From assembly GCF_963678975.1 (NCBI RefSeq), contig NC_089273.1:27099073-27163072 (forward strand): a stretch of 64,000 nt of DNA, in the 5' to 3' direction. This document shows, one piece after another, positions 9,373 to 20,957 of this stretch. The notes under the pieces are model-generated. The model was not told the origin of the DNA. It searched no databases and saw nothing but the letters and a program-made list of their open reading frames with translations. A program made the position numbers and the translations under genes. Within the stretch, counting starts at the first letter, position 1; the number at the start of each line of letters is the position of its first letter. The stretch is from Dysidea avara. Taxonomy: Eukaryota; Porifera; Demospongiae; Dictyoceratida; Dysideidae.

Positions 9373-12300
9373 CCTTCCGAAATACCCTTTTAATTAATAA
9401 CGTCGCTTTCGATTTATTGTTGCTATTTCACGTGAGCCAAAACAAAGTACTGTCGTACAATAATGAAACTGAAAAAAGGTAAAATAACCTCATAGTCAAT
9501 GAGTTTTCAGTTATAACAGTTCTGCCTGATCATTACTGAACTGTGTAGCAAGAACCCACAACACTACCCAATCCTTGCTTTCTTCATACTGAGAACAATC
9601 ACATCACTTCTTCATCTGCAAATAGTCAACATTAATGCTCATACTTTGCATGTTGTAAATATACTTATCAATGCCAGTTTCAAGGTGAGTAGGTGCATTG
9701 AACTTGTGGAGTCATTGATGGGACTGCTGTAGTGCATGAGATAAAAATTAGCAAAACCATACAGTATAACTCTACTCACATCGGTATCTCTCAAACTAAC
9801 TGCTCTTGGAGTGCTCTATATAAAAACATACATGTGACCCACATCTTACATGCCACGTACCACACTGTGATATTCAGTCCTTGTGCACCTTGAAGATTCA
9901 AGATTGCTAGAATCACAGGGTCAATGTAGCACAAATAACTTAATGCATCACCCAAGCTGGTACATCATACAGAGTTTACAAAGGAGTAGACAATATCCAC
10001 TTTCCTTCAATGCTTTATTCAATGTTCCAGCATTTCAAAACTGTAGGCAGTCCAAAGTCTATATTGCATAAGAGCACAGTCACCAATTATTATAGGGTAC
10101 ACATATACACATACCGTCAGATCTCCACAGTGGTTAGCAGGACGTGTAACACCTGAATACTTTCATTGTCCCTCTTCTCTTAGGTCCATGTCCTGCATGT
10201 AATTCTATGAAAGGACATATGCAGTCAACATAACACAGCTTGTGTATTACAGTATCTGACTATCTGGATATTATGTGCACCTCTTTTTAACTGTTTGTGC
10301 AATTAACTCACTCCTTCATGGTTGATGCTGTAAACACTGGTGTCATAGTGTCGATGTGCTGCTCTGTGAACAGAATTAGAGATATAAGGCAAAATTACAA
10401 CTTAAGAAATAGTCATCAGCTTTCTTTCTCATCTTGAGTAAATTCGTTAGCAAGTAGTTGAATATAATAGTCAAAAAACCTATAATATTTATGCAGTTGT
10501 TGTAAATTAAAAAATTGTGATAATAACACTGATTGGTAATGGCTCACTGCATGGACTTCCCTTACTGCAATTTCATGTTGGTCATCTGACTTCACAGCTC
10601 ACCAACATCTTTCCTAAGAGTTAAAATTGCCTGTATCATCATTTGGCATTCTTGAGACCCACATGCAGCTATATAAGTAGAGGATATTGTACACAGGACA
10701 TGGTATACACAAATAAAATTCATACCAATACCTACAGTAAATTATTGCCAATACTATTAGCACACAAAGCTAAGGGGTATACATGGCCACATGTTGTCTT
10801 GGGCTTGGGCTAGGCCAGTCACATGCATCACACCCAAGAAAGAGAGATGAGACAAAGATGCAACAGTTACACTTTTGTCTGTAACCGTAGTTATTATATT
10901 AATAACAAGCTGGGCACTTTATAATAACATGGTACAGAGATTTAAAATAAAGCACACTACAGGAAAATCACAATAATTAATATTTGTATGGGACTTATCT
11001 GATACAGATGGGTCTCTCAATACATTGCACCAGCTCCCACAGAATGCCCATGCAAGAGACCAAACGAGTAGAACTGGTAAGTAAAGCATGTCGACAGTTT
11101 TATGTATGTGTAAAGAATGACTCTTACAACCCCACACTCAAACAATCCCGTGTGTACTACTGCATGTGTGCAAGCTTCTGTTGTTCTTTTTGAAGGGGTG
11201 AACATTTCCAGACTGACTCAACAAAATTTAATTCTGTCATGGATCCACCTTCATTGCCCACCAGGACTTTTACACCTCTGTTCCAGGACCACAGAAATCA
11301 GGCCAGCCCAGATTCTATGCTGGGACCATTGGATTGACTCTACTAGTCTGTTGTGGCCATGCCACTTTCTCTTCAGACAACAGATGAAGTATGCTGCCAT
11401 ATATGGATTGGCGGTGAGCAACTAGTCTACAGCCAGAGCACTGTTTTGTCATTGGGTCAGCAAAAAACAGATGTTTTACTATGTGATAGCAGTGTTGGGC
11501 CACTACTAAATAACTACCATCAAGAATCTGCTAACATTTGCACCTTGAATCAAATTTACTAATAACATGATGCTGATATTTCGTACATCACAAAGAATCT
11601 CTCTGGCTAAAGTTTGTAAAGAGTGGCTAGGAATTCATATTGTCTAACCAAATTCATACAAACTGAAAATAATTATAACTGATATACGATCTGTAGCATT
11701 TAAGTCTGTTCCATGTCCACCCAGACTGTAGCTACATGACACCGTTTGTGGCAGCATGTTACCCAAAGACCTTTTCTTTCTGAGTGTAGCTAGACGCATG
11801 ATTTTTCATTCATTGTTCATTCTCTTTTCCCGACCCATCGACAAAAAGAATAAAAGGGAAAAGCGAACAAGAGCGCCTGAGTTACACAAAAGTGTGCGTC
11901 TTCCTTTCCGTTGGGCCGCTGGTAGCTCAACAAGGACGGCGGCTAACTGCTGTTATATTTATACATACAAACTAGTACTCACTCGAAACATCAGTCACTT
12001 CTACCATCTGTGCTTCGGCTGCACCATACTGCCACTCGAGCGTCAGTCATTCAGTAGCTGCGGCTGGTTCTTTGTCACAATAGCGATTCGCCCCTGACGA
12101 CGTTTCACACGATGCAGTCAGTCTTGACCACAATTATGTGAACAGAAGAAGGCGTTCACGTATATGTAACGTCATTTATTGGCAAGTTATACACCTGTAT
12201 ACGGCCTGCCATCTTGCTCCGTCTCTGTATTTGTCTGTATATTCTCCGTATACGTCTGAAAATGACGATTTTGTATATATCCGTATATGCTTCCAGTTGC

Positions 12301-12420
12301 GCTGTGTGAAAGGCAATACAAATCCACCACTTTATTAGAGAAAATACGACACATGAAGCTGGCAATAAAGTATGTGATCCATGCTGAGGATTTTATGATG
12401 ACAAATAAAGAACTATTAAT
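9373..12420. other. Long unassigned stretch
   Basis: About 3 kb without a gene that I can support. Several open frames of 60-113 codons (for example 11117-11425 and 11756-12097) show no domain, no sensible splice context and unremarkable composition. The part at 12.14-12.30 kb has repeated GTATACG/TCCGTATA motifs like those at 7.8 and 39.4 kb, suggesting a decayed repeat. Confidence 0.4.
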
Positions 12421-12439
12421 TTTATTAAAGGAAGTAGAT

Positions 12440-13346
12440 TGCTAGAGTTATTGACACAGTGGTGCCTTTCTCTGTCCAAAGCAATTGCTTTACAGCGACA
12501 ACAGCATTCTCTCACAGTCACTGAACAATTACCATTAGTGTTAGATCCACAGGAATTTTAGACAACAAAAAGGTATGGAGTAAAATGGTGATAGTGGTCA
12601 CAGCTGATCAAATCATTTTTATACATCCACAGGTTCAACATAAAGTGCAAGAAGCAAGAACAGTATTGAGTGAAGGATTTGATAAACCAGCTGCTAAAAT
12701 TCTGACTGCATATGCTGCTGCATGCATAGTCTATGGAAATGGACAAAGGTCTGGAGTTGTTACAAATTTGAGGATTGTAGAATTCAACCAATGCCAACCG
12801 TATGATCATGACATTGATGAAGTGGTGATAAATTGCCTGCACCATAAGACTGGACCTCAAGGGATTGCACATCTAGTAGTGACTCATGATATTGAACAGT
12901 TGTTGGTTGACTATTACAACAAAGTTCAGCGGAAGATAAGGGCATTTGACTTTTCTAATTCAAATAGATTTTTCTTAACAATCAATGGCTCTCTTTATAT
13001 GCAAGTGTATCATAGGATGAAGGAGGCTCTATCTGTGGGACGTTTAAAACCTCCCAGGCCAAAAGACTACAGAATGTTGGTAGCTACAGATGCTGCAAGG
13101 GAGCTGAATGATGCAGATTTAAGAAGAGTAGCAAGACACTTTTGCCGCAGTACAGAAACAAGTAGGCAATATTACCAGTTTAGCAACACAAATGATTCAG
13201 TGCTAGCTTATCAAGCTCTACAAAATCTTTCTGAAAGACAAAAGTGGTCTACACAACATATCACACCATTGCTTAAAGAATGGCCATTAAACAATAGTCC
13301 ACCAGGTTTAATGGTGTGTAGAAAGATTATCAAGAACCATAAATGA
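12440..13346 (+). pseudogene. Tyrosine recombinase (Crypton- or DIRS-like)
   Basis: The main exon 12633-13346 follows a clean intron (12573-12632). It carries the tyrosine-recombinase signature: catalytic arginine in GQRSGVVTNL, a KT motif in NCLHHKTGP, then RRVARHFCRSTETSRQYY with the putative nucleophile tyrosine. This family cuts and rejoins DNA through a 3'-phosphotyrosine link; Crypton and DIRS elements use it for transposition. Upstream, 12446-12557 reads as coding (TQWCLSLSKAIALQRQQ) but reaches TAG in one frame while the frame joining across the intron is shifted, so the copy looks frameshifted. Length of the visible catalytic part, about 240 residues, is normal. A domesticated relative is possible. 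Confidence 0.65.
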
Positions 13347-13790
13347 ATTGAACTGGAAAAGATGTTCTGGACAATTGGAGACAATTGAGAAAATCTATGC
13401 AGCAATTCTATGTTCATGTTCACAGCACTCATTATAATATTGTCTGCTGAATCAATTGTCCTGTACTAAAAAGATTACATGTAGCATATTGTATAAAAGG
13501 CTGGGTATGTATGGTTAATTTATCAATCTAGAAAGCTAAATGTAGTCTGCATTGTGTGAGACCTTCAATACAATGCATATGTCATGGTGATCATACACAT
13601 TACAACACAGTAACTTTTAAAGTGTTTGGCTTGAATATTCTTAAAAGCTTAATTCATGAAATACTCTAATACAACATACACCTGTTGTTAGTATGCAGCT
13701 GGGTGATGAACCAATTATTTTATAACCAACAAAGAATAAAATTATTAGGTTCAAATGTGTATTTTTAATGGGTTTAAGTGTAATGTAGAC
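13347..13790. other. Unassigned sequence between recombinase and repeat domain
   Basis: AT-rich, no open frame of note; may be the 3' part of the recombinase element. Confidence 0.4.
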
Positions 13791-13794
13791 AGGA

Positions 13795-15410
13795 AGAAAA
13801 GTTGCATTTCAAGTATTCAGAAATCCCCAGTAAATTTACAGAAATTCCATATTTCTGTGCATTTCCGTTGTTCATGAAATTTGCACATTTCCTGAAGTAA
13901 TATAGGGCGCAATTTTCATGACATTTCCTAATAGCAGGATTGATGGTATTTCTTGACATTTCCTAATGCAGGATAGATGAAATTTACTGACATTTCTGAA
14001 ACACAGGAAAGATCAAATTTCCATAAATTTCTTGACATTTCCTGCATTCAGGATAGGTATTGTCAAAATGCAAATTTTCTGTCTAGGAAATGTCAGTAAA
14101 TGTCACGTGTCAATACATTTCCTAAACACAGTTCCTAAACACAGTATAGATGGGAACAATATGGTACCAATGTGCATTATCCTCTCCACCAGTTCAGGAC
14201 ACATAACATTTCATGATATTTATGGCTTTTCCTAAATGGAAAGAAACAGACAGCATTTTACATTACAACTAGCTAGCTTACCTACTTTAATAGAGTTCGC
14301 AAAATGTATAAGAAACTTATATTACCAAAGTATTATTTCATTGTGGGTTTGGGTTATCACATTTCCTGTTAATGTAGGTAATGTAGAGTAAATATAATAA
14401 TATTTCTTGAAATTTACAAGACGTGTCCTTGGCCTCTATAATGTACCATATATATTGCATTTCCAAATACACAGGTTACACAGAGACCTTATCCTGATCT
14501 GTAAAGTGATACAGTAGTCAAGTATGACAGCAGCTGGAGTGACAATCTCGAACTAAAATGTCACTACATGCTATGTGTCATTGACTTAGGAAATTTCATG
14601 TAAATTTGAAATTTCTGAATAGTATAGGAAATCTCACTGCAAGCCATGTGTCCTTGACTTAGGAAATCTCATGTAAATGTCAAATTTCTGAATAGTTTAG
14701 AAAATATCACTGCATGCCATGTGTCCTTGACTTTGGAAATCTCATGTAAATGTCAAATTTCTGAATGGTGTAGAAAATGTCACTGCATGCCATGTGTCCT
14801 TGAATAAGGAAATCTCATGTAAATGTCAAATTTCTGAATAGTGTAGGAAATGTCACTGCATACCACGTGCCCTTGACTTAGGAAATCTTATGTAAATGTC
14901 AAATTTCTGAATAGTGTAGGAAATTTCACTGCATACCGTGTGTCCTTAAATTAGGAAATCTCATGTAAATGTCAAATTTCTGAATAGTGTAGGAAATGTC
15001 ACTGCATACCATGTGCCCTTTACTTAGGAAATCTTATGTAAATGTCAAATTTCTGAATAGTGTAGGAAATTTCACTGCATACCGTGTGTCCTTAAATTAG
15101 GAAATCTCATGTAAATGTCAAATTTCTGAATAGTGTAGGAAATTTCACTGTATTCCATGTGTCCTTGACTTAGGAAATCTTGTGTAAATGTCAAATTTCT
15201 GAATACATGAAGGAAACCTAACAACATGTCAACTTTTTGGCTGAGGAAATGTCCAGACACATGAAATTTCTAATGTTTTAGGAAATGTCACAACATGTGA
15301 CATTTACGGTATACAGGTTTACTCCAGGTTTGATATAGTAAAGTCAACAGTGACATTTCCTGTACATTTCCAAACTGATTTTTGGTCCAGAAATGTCACT
15401 TTTTTCCAGG
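13795..15410. repeat. Domain of dispersed TGACATTTCC / GGAAATGTCA motifs
   Basis: A 1.6-kb region saturated with TGACATTTCCT in the left third and its reverse complement AGGAAATGTCA in the right two thirds, so the region as a whole has a loose inverted layout. The motif is not found at this density elsewhere in the window. It includes the 73-bp tandem array described separately. Confidence 0.65.
14573..15212. repeat. 73-bp tandem repeat, about 8.7 copies
   Basis: Units carry GGAAATCTCATGTAAATGTC, then AAATTTCTGAATAG, then TGTCACTGCATACCATGTG. The start of GGAAATCTC recurs at 14662, 14735 and 14808, giving a 73-bp period. Copies differ by a few substitutions, so the array is not very recent. 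It does not code for protein. Confidence 0.85.
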
Positions 15411-16090
15411 CAGACCACAGCTGGGTTATTAATGTTATTTGCAAATATTAAATATTTCACTTAAAGCAGGTTGTCTGAGCTCAATCCGGGTCACATTGTA
15501 TAGCCAATTAGTGATCACCATTTGGAGTTACACACCCCAAAAGTTTGAGGCTAGACCCCAAACTGTGAAATCTTTAACATGCTCTACACACTTGTAGCCT
15601 ATCATATCAGCAAAATCTGCAAGCTAGCCTTGATTAGGGTTAGTTGGAGATAACCAGGGTCATATTGAAAAACATAATGGTGATCATTAATTGGAGTAAT
15701 CAATGCAAGTTTATGAAAGCTAGTGTTACTAATGCACTCTAGATGCATGCTGATAAAATGCAGTAAATGGTTTTAGAATAAGATCATGATCACATGCACA
15801 CTTGTGCAAATATTTATGAGCTTTACTGCTTTACTACACAAGTTAGTCTATAGATAGCCTACCCTGGCTGACCTGCATTACCACAACATTCTCAATACCT
15901 ACATTCCTACAAGACATTTATACTTATAATTAACTGGGCAAAAGGTAATACACTCCAAGACATTTCAAAAGTAATTTGTGTTATTCAGTTCAATGAAGAT
16001 AAACATTTTTGCTACCCATTCTCAGCACTAGCTAGCTATATGACTAGCAAGCTCCTGTTTCACCCTCCATTGCGTTGGATGTGCATTGAG
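15411..16090. other. Unassigned sequence
   Basis: No supported gene, element end or RNA seen. Confidence 0.4.
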
Positions 16091-16565
16091 CAATGGCGGA
16101 TCCAGGATGGGGAATTTGGGGCAAATGCCCCCCCCCCCCCCCCCCCCCCCACTCACCTTGTGGAGGAGCCATATTTCTGATTAAAACACTAAACTTTATG
16201 CCAGGCAAGATCAGCTTATTAAACTCACGAAATAAACACATTTTACTAGCATTTATTACGAATTCTCCTGCTACTAAAGTGAACCAAAGTCAAACTAACT
16301 ATGAAATGCGTCACCCAGCACCTTTGTGCGTACTAAGCGCCTCTAAAAATAATTATCGTGTTGCTGTTGTTTAAGAAAGACTTCACAGCCTTCTGCAAAG
16401 GCCAAAATGGTAAAAAATCAACAGTGAGATACTACTAAGAGGTGTATTATTTGCTGCTCCAAAAATGCAACAATTAACAAGATGATCTGGCCTATAAACG
16501 TGATTACCTACAAGTGACTTGCCCGTTTGTGCCCCTCCCCTTGCCAGGTCCTGGATCCGCTCCTG
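16091..16565. mobile_element. MITE with GGCGGATCCAGG ends and a poly-C tract
   Basis: Inverted ends: CAATGGCGGATCCAGGATGG on the left; the right end reads, in reverse complement, CAGGAGCGGATCCAGGACCT. The flanks share TTGAG (16086-16090 and 16566-16570), a possible short or decayed target duplication. Next to the left end is a run of 23 C residues (16128-16150). Superfamily uncertain; no transposase inside. Confidence 0.65.
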
Positions 16566-16657
16566 TTGAGAATAACTATCACGCTGATTTTACAGCTTTG
16601 TATCCATGCTAATGCAGCGTGCACCACTAAAACCCTTTTATACTTTAAACTCATTGT

Positions 16658-17093
16658 TAGGGACCCGCCGATTATGCTGGCATAATTATGAGCATAATAG
16701 GTGTCTGAAAGCATTGAGCATAATGCTAGCATAATAGGTAGAATATTTGTGTAATGGTATGAATTCTTGCTTATCAAAATAGCTATCACAAAAAGATCGA
16801 TATACTCTAATAGAACAGTCAGTAACTCTAATAGAACAATCATATAGCTGACTGTTCTATTAGAATATATCGATCTTTTCTGTGATATGCATTTTTACAA
16901 GTAGGTTTGTGCTTCAGCCACTTATTAAATTGGAAATTATTACTAGAGCATGGGAACTGAAGCATAAATAATTGGGCATAATTTGAGCATAATGGGTAAG
17001 TATTGAGCATATATTTAAGCATAATAGGTAAATTTTTGAGCAGTGCAGCATAGCATAATAGGCAAAATTATGAGCATAATCGGCGGGTCCCTA
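16658..17093. mobile_element. hAT-type MITE, copy 2 (8-bp TSD)
   Basis: A 436-bp relative of the element at 236-693 in reverse orientation. It has the same TAGGGACCCGCCGATTATGC termini and perfect 8-bp direct repeats CTCATTGT (16650-16657 and 17094-17101). The centre is a palindrome of GACTGTTCTATTAGA motifs ending in ATCGATC. Minus-strand open frames crossing it (16508-16843, 16840-17022) are chance products of the repeat. Confidence 0.9.
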
Positions 17094-17101
17094 CTCATTG
17101 T

Positions 17102-17651
17102 AGAGCAGGAGCAGTCAAGTGCTTTAATTATCCGGCGCTTACTACTGGAAGTTGATACAACTGACCCACACACCATGCATTCTGTAAGTAATTAACTAGC
17201 TACCGCAAGCTATTGCCATCAATACCACCTCCCGCATATAGTACTGCAAAGTAGACTCACTTCATCATCCTGTAGTGTACGGATAATCTGTGATAAATAA
17301 TTCATTCGGCGCTGGTGTGTCTACGGCTCATACACACATGCAGGGTTTAATGATGCTAACCGGAAGTCAATTGAAATTGCCAACAAAGTGTATTAAGCCG
17401 CTAATTTGTATGCTGCGAGTTACGTAACAGAGAAAAATAATCTGTTTCTCCACTAGATAATAAAAAGCCTAAATCACAACCAGCCAATAATAAAGAATTT
17501 AGCCATGTTAACCTGGAGGGAAACAATAGCTGCTCCTGCTAAGTGTATGGTAAATACAATCTAGCATTTATTGTCAGAATGTTGTGTTTTTGTATACAAC
17601 ATCAGAGTTTAGCAAGCAAACACATACTCTCCTTAACATGGTGTACACATA
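17102..17651. other. Unassigned sequence
   Basis: No supported gene or element between the hAT MITE and the next MITE. Confidence 0.4.
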
Positions 17652-18282
17652 CACTGTTAAAAATAGGGTGTAATCCAATCACCTTTGGGGGAGTTCTAAC
17701 TGCTGTTTAAATTAAACTCCTTTGAGGGGAGTTGTAGTACTCCCCAGGGGTGTTCTAGGAGCAACTAAAAGGTGTTACAAGGGCATTGCAATACTCCCTA
17801 AGGGTGTTCTAGGAATAGCTATAAAGGTGTCACGGTACACTTTAAAGATGTTCTAGTGCTCTCCATGGTGGCATTTTGTTGAAAAGAAATGTAGGCTTGC
17901 TATAGCATTCCAGTAACCTTCATGTTGATTTCAATTTATACTCAATGACTACCAACAACAAAGCACATTAGCAGTATGCAATAATATATTTGCAACACCT
18001 TATACTTACCACATAGTTGTTTCCAAGTCACTCTTATAGAAGTTAGCAAACTGTACTTATAACCTAATTTTCAATAGAAGCATCCAATTGTGGGTTTCAA
18101 TATACCTAGGTGTAGGCAAACACCCTTACAGTGGCTTAGCTATTATTGGGGAGTAAAATGACATTTGTGGTGTTCAACAACACCCCAAGTGCTACAATAC
18201 TCCCCTAGGGTGTTGTAAATACCATGGGTGTACATGAACACCTTTACGATGGGTGTACCTGTAACACCTCGTTTTAACAGTG
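17652..18282. mobile_element. MITE with CACTGTTAAAA ends and TA flanks
   Basis: Starts CACTGTTAAAAATAGGGTGT and ends ACACCTCGTTTTAACAGTG, flanked by TA on both sides (17650-17651, 18283-18284). It has many internal GGTGTT/AACACC units and AGTACTCCCC motifs. TA flanks and CACTG ends would fit a Tc1/mariner-like or related MITE. It is non-coding. Confidence 0.7.
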
Positions 18283-18541
18283 TATGTACAATTCATACCA
18301 AGGGGTATTACATTTATGCGTACAGTTATTGATAAGGTGAATCTTGGACTTCCATTATGCAAACATTGTGATTAGTTCATATACAAACATGACTGCTCAA
18401 TTAGAGGATTTTGTTGCCCAACAAAGTAGATGTATATTTCATTAGAGTAATTGAACTAAACTACAAATAATTTTTAGGAGTCCAATTTTCACTTAATATA
18501 CAGAAAGAACAACTGTGTGTTTGTATAACTAAGACACAGAC
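18283..18541. other. Short unassigned gap
   Basis: Contains diverged GACTGCTCAATTAGAG and CATTAGAGTA motifs near 18390-18450, otherwise nothing recognised. Confidence 0.4.
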
Positions 18542-19473
18542 CTTCAACAGTTTATCCTTCCTATCAGATGCCACTGCAATCTCAGACTGTAATGCTGCAC
18601 AATGTTTTTGTTGGTCATCAAGATCTTCTGGCCACTCCAGATCTATCTTCTCTCTCATGTAGTCTGTAAACTATGCAATTGAAGAGTTCAGAACAAAATA
18701 TATTTATCATTTAGCAAATTGGATCAACTATTTTGTCAATATTAAGCATATTGTAAATACAAAGTATGTACATAGTATTCAATAATTACTTAATCTATTG
18801 CATTTTCACTACAACCACATATACATACCTCTTTAGTGTGATCAGCATATTGCTGATATTCTTCCAACTCATGGAGTTGCTTTTCTAGCATAGCAAGTTG
18901 TTCTTGTAAGTTATCATATCTAAAGTAGTCAGTGGCTCATGACATTATTCAAGTTTAGATGTAAAGATTATTAATTAGATAGCGAATTATCTATTTAGTA
19001 TTCTCGTATGGTATACTGTAGTATAAAAATCAAAAATTTACACTATACAAGTGACTGTTCTATTAGAGTATTTTGTCAACAGGTGTATGTTCTATTAAAG
19101 TAGTTGAAAGCACAAAAATAATGGGCTCCTTAATCCAGAACAAATCATTTATCTTGATACTTTTGTGAATGGACCGGTATGCAAGCACTCAATAAAGGAA
19201 GTATTTCTACAGTGGCATTTAAAATGTGATCAACACAATACCATATAAAAAGGGAGGAATATATATATTGTAATTGGCAGCTATCTGTGAAAAATTTCCC
19301 CTCAAAATCCAGAATTCAATCAGTGACATTGTTTAAGCATACAAAACCCGAAACTTTCTCCCTTGAAATTATGAGCAGAGGCAATTCACGAAAATTTTAT
19401 GCTCGAAAAATTAAGTTATGAGTTAGCATCACATGTTACATTCAAAATCAACATAACCCATGTTTGTGTGTTT

Positions 19474-19478
<5 letters not shown>

Positions 19479-19511
<33 letters not shown>

Positions 19512-19515
19512 ACAC
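19479..19515. repeat. (CA)n microsatellite
   Basis: An almost uninterrupted CA run with one AA break, in an intron of the spectrin-like series. Frames through it encode Thr/His runs and are not genes. Confidence 0.95.
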
Positions 19516-19874
19516 TGTAACTTATTCAGTCAATATTACTTCTCACTACAACAAACACTACTACTCACTTATTCTTCAACTCATCCACACTCTTCTGGAT
19601 GTCAGTAGCAGCATAGTGTCAATTGTCTATCAATTGTTGAGCAGTGTCAGTGATACCATCAATCTTTCCTCCCAGCAGTGCCAGTGATGACTGAAGTGTC
19701 TGATATTTCTTATTAACAATGCGGTAATCCTTGAGCTCCTGTAATGAAATGTTTGTAGCGTAACCATTACAGTAAAATGCTTTTCTCATAAAATGAGAAG
19801 TCCTTGAAGCAGTGAAAAACTAATTAATGTTAAATGTCAGAGGTCAACTCTAAAATATACAGTTAAAGTCTTTG

Positions 19875-19937
19875 AGCAGGCTGTAGGACCAGGTGTCCTA
19901 CAGACCTTCAGCACTTGTGCTGTAAAGCATTAATAAA
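19875..19937. repeat. Diverged SINE tail copy
   Basis: Contains ACAGACCTTCAGCACTTGTG then TGTAAAGCATTAATAA, matching the 3' tail of the SINEs at 32 and 36 kb (AGACCTTCAGTGCTGGTCAC, TGTAAAGCACTAATAA). Confidence 0.6.
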
Positions 19938-20258
19938 CAAAAATACACAAATGAGGTTTTAAGTTGAAGTCAAGAATTAAAACAACATGATAACACAACA
20001 AACATACAGTATAAAGTGGTGGTACAAAAAACACACAAAAAAATATTGGTAATATACAGTGGAATCAGTCTAAGCCGGTCACCTTCGGGCCAGACCTTAG
20101 GTGACTGCTTTAGGCAGGTGGATTAGTTTATAAACTTATAGCTTGAAAGTTGGTCTTTTTAGAGAGGTGGCCTTCTGGCTTCTATACAGGGGGTCGCTAA
20201 GGTAGGTTTTACTATGCCACATTAGCATAGACGTTCCAAAGCGTCAATCGGCATATAT

Positions 20259-20957
20259 GTGACCGGATCTGCGAAAACCTGACACAACCGTGTATTTTTC
20301 AAATTCCTGTTTATTAAATATTTATCATCTACTTATATAGCCAAGTCTACCCTATAGCAAAATTTCAGCCTCATATGCCAATAGCATTAAGAGTTACTGC
20401 CCTACAAACTAGCAACAACAGAAAAATCAATTTTTAAAGCAAGTAGCTATAGGGAAAATAAATTACATGCGCCTACAAAAATGGTTGTAACCTATCGATG
20501 AATCAAGGTACGTAGCTACAATTTTCACCTACAAAGGCGGAATTCATGAAGAAAAATCAATCGTGTACGATCGCTTTGACGTGACAAACAAATGCTCATA
20601 ACTTCCGTATCCTTGGGTCTACCACAATGAAACAAAGATTTTCCAACTCCTCTTGCGCAGGCAAATAAGATGATATCCAGGGTTTTATTGTTACTCCCAT
20701 CCCTCACTAAGAAAGAGGCCTTCAAAAAATTAACAGAATTTTTAAATAATATGCAAGTATTTCACCCAATGTATTCAATGCTTTATACAGTAACACACCA
20801 TATATGAGTCGCAGAACAGCATTCCAAGGTCAATTAAGGAAGCCATGTGACGTTTTAGGTTTTTTGATTTACGCTACCGTGTTGCAAGAAGTAATGAAGC
20901 TTCTGTACTGTAAATTCGGCTTGCGCGATTGTGTCTGGTTTCCGCAGATCCGGTCAC
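20259..20957. mobile_element. MITE with GTGACCGGATCTGCG ends, copy 1
   Basis: A 699-bp element. Left end GTGACCGGATCTGCGAAAACC; right end, in reverse complement, GTGACCGGATCTGCGGAAACC. ATAT lies on both sides. A 66-codon minus-strand frame inside (20525-20725) shows no family. A diverged relative lies at 38.1-38.8 kb, sharing the ATTCC-GTTTATTA start region and the AACAACAGAAAAATCAATTT block. Confidence 0.75.

Noticed and set aside
11017..11562. Cluster of overlapping frames on both strands near 11 kb
   Set aside because: Lengths near chance level, no domain, no splice support.
14573..15212. Possible CRISPR-like array (regular repeats)
   Set aside because: The whole 73-bp unit is repeated with no unique spacers, and the context is eukaryotic.
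16508..17022. Minus-strand frames of 111 and 60 codons
   Set aside because: They read through the ends and centre of MITEs and contain only repeat-derived residues.
19399..19687. Two overlapping plus-strand frames with Thr/His runs
   Set aside because: They arise from the CA microsatellite and lie antisense to a spectrin-like exon.
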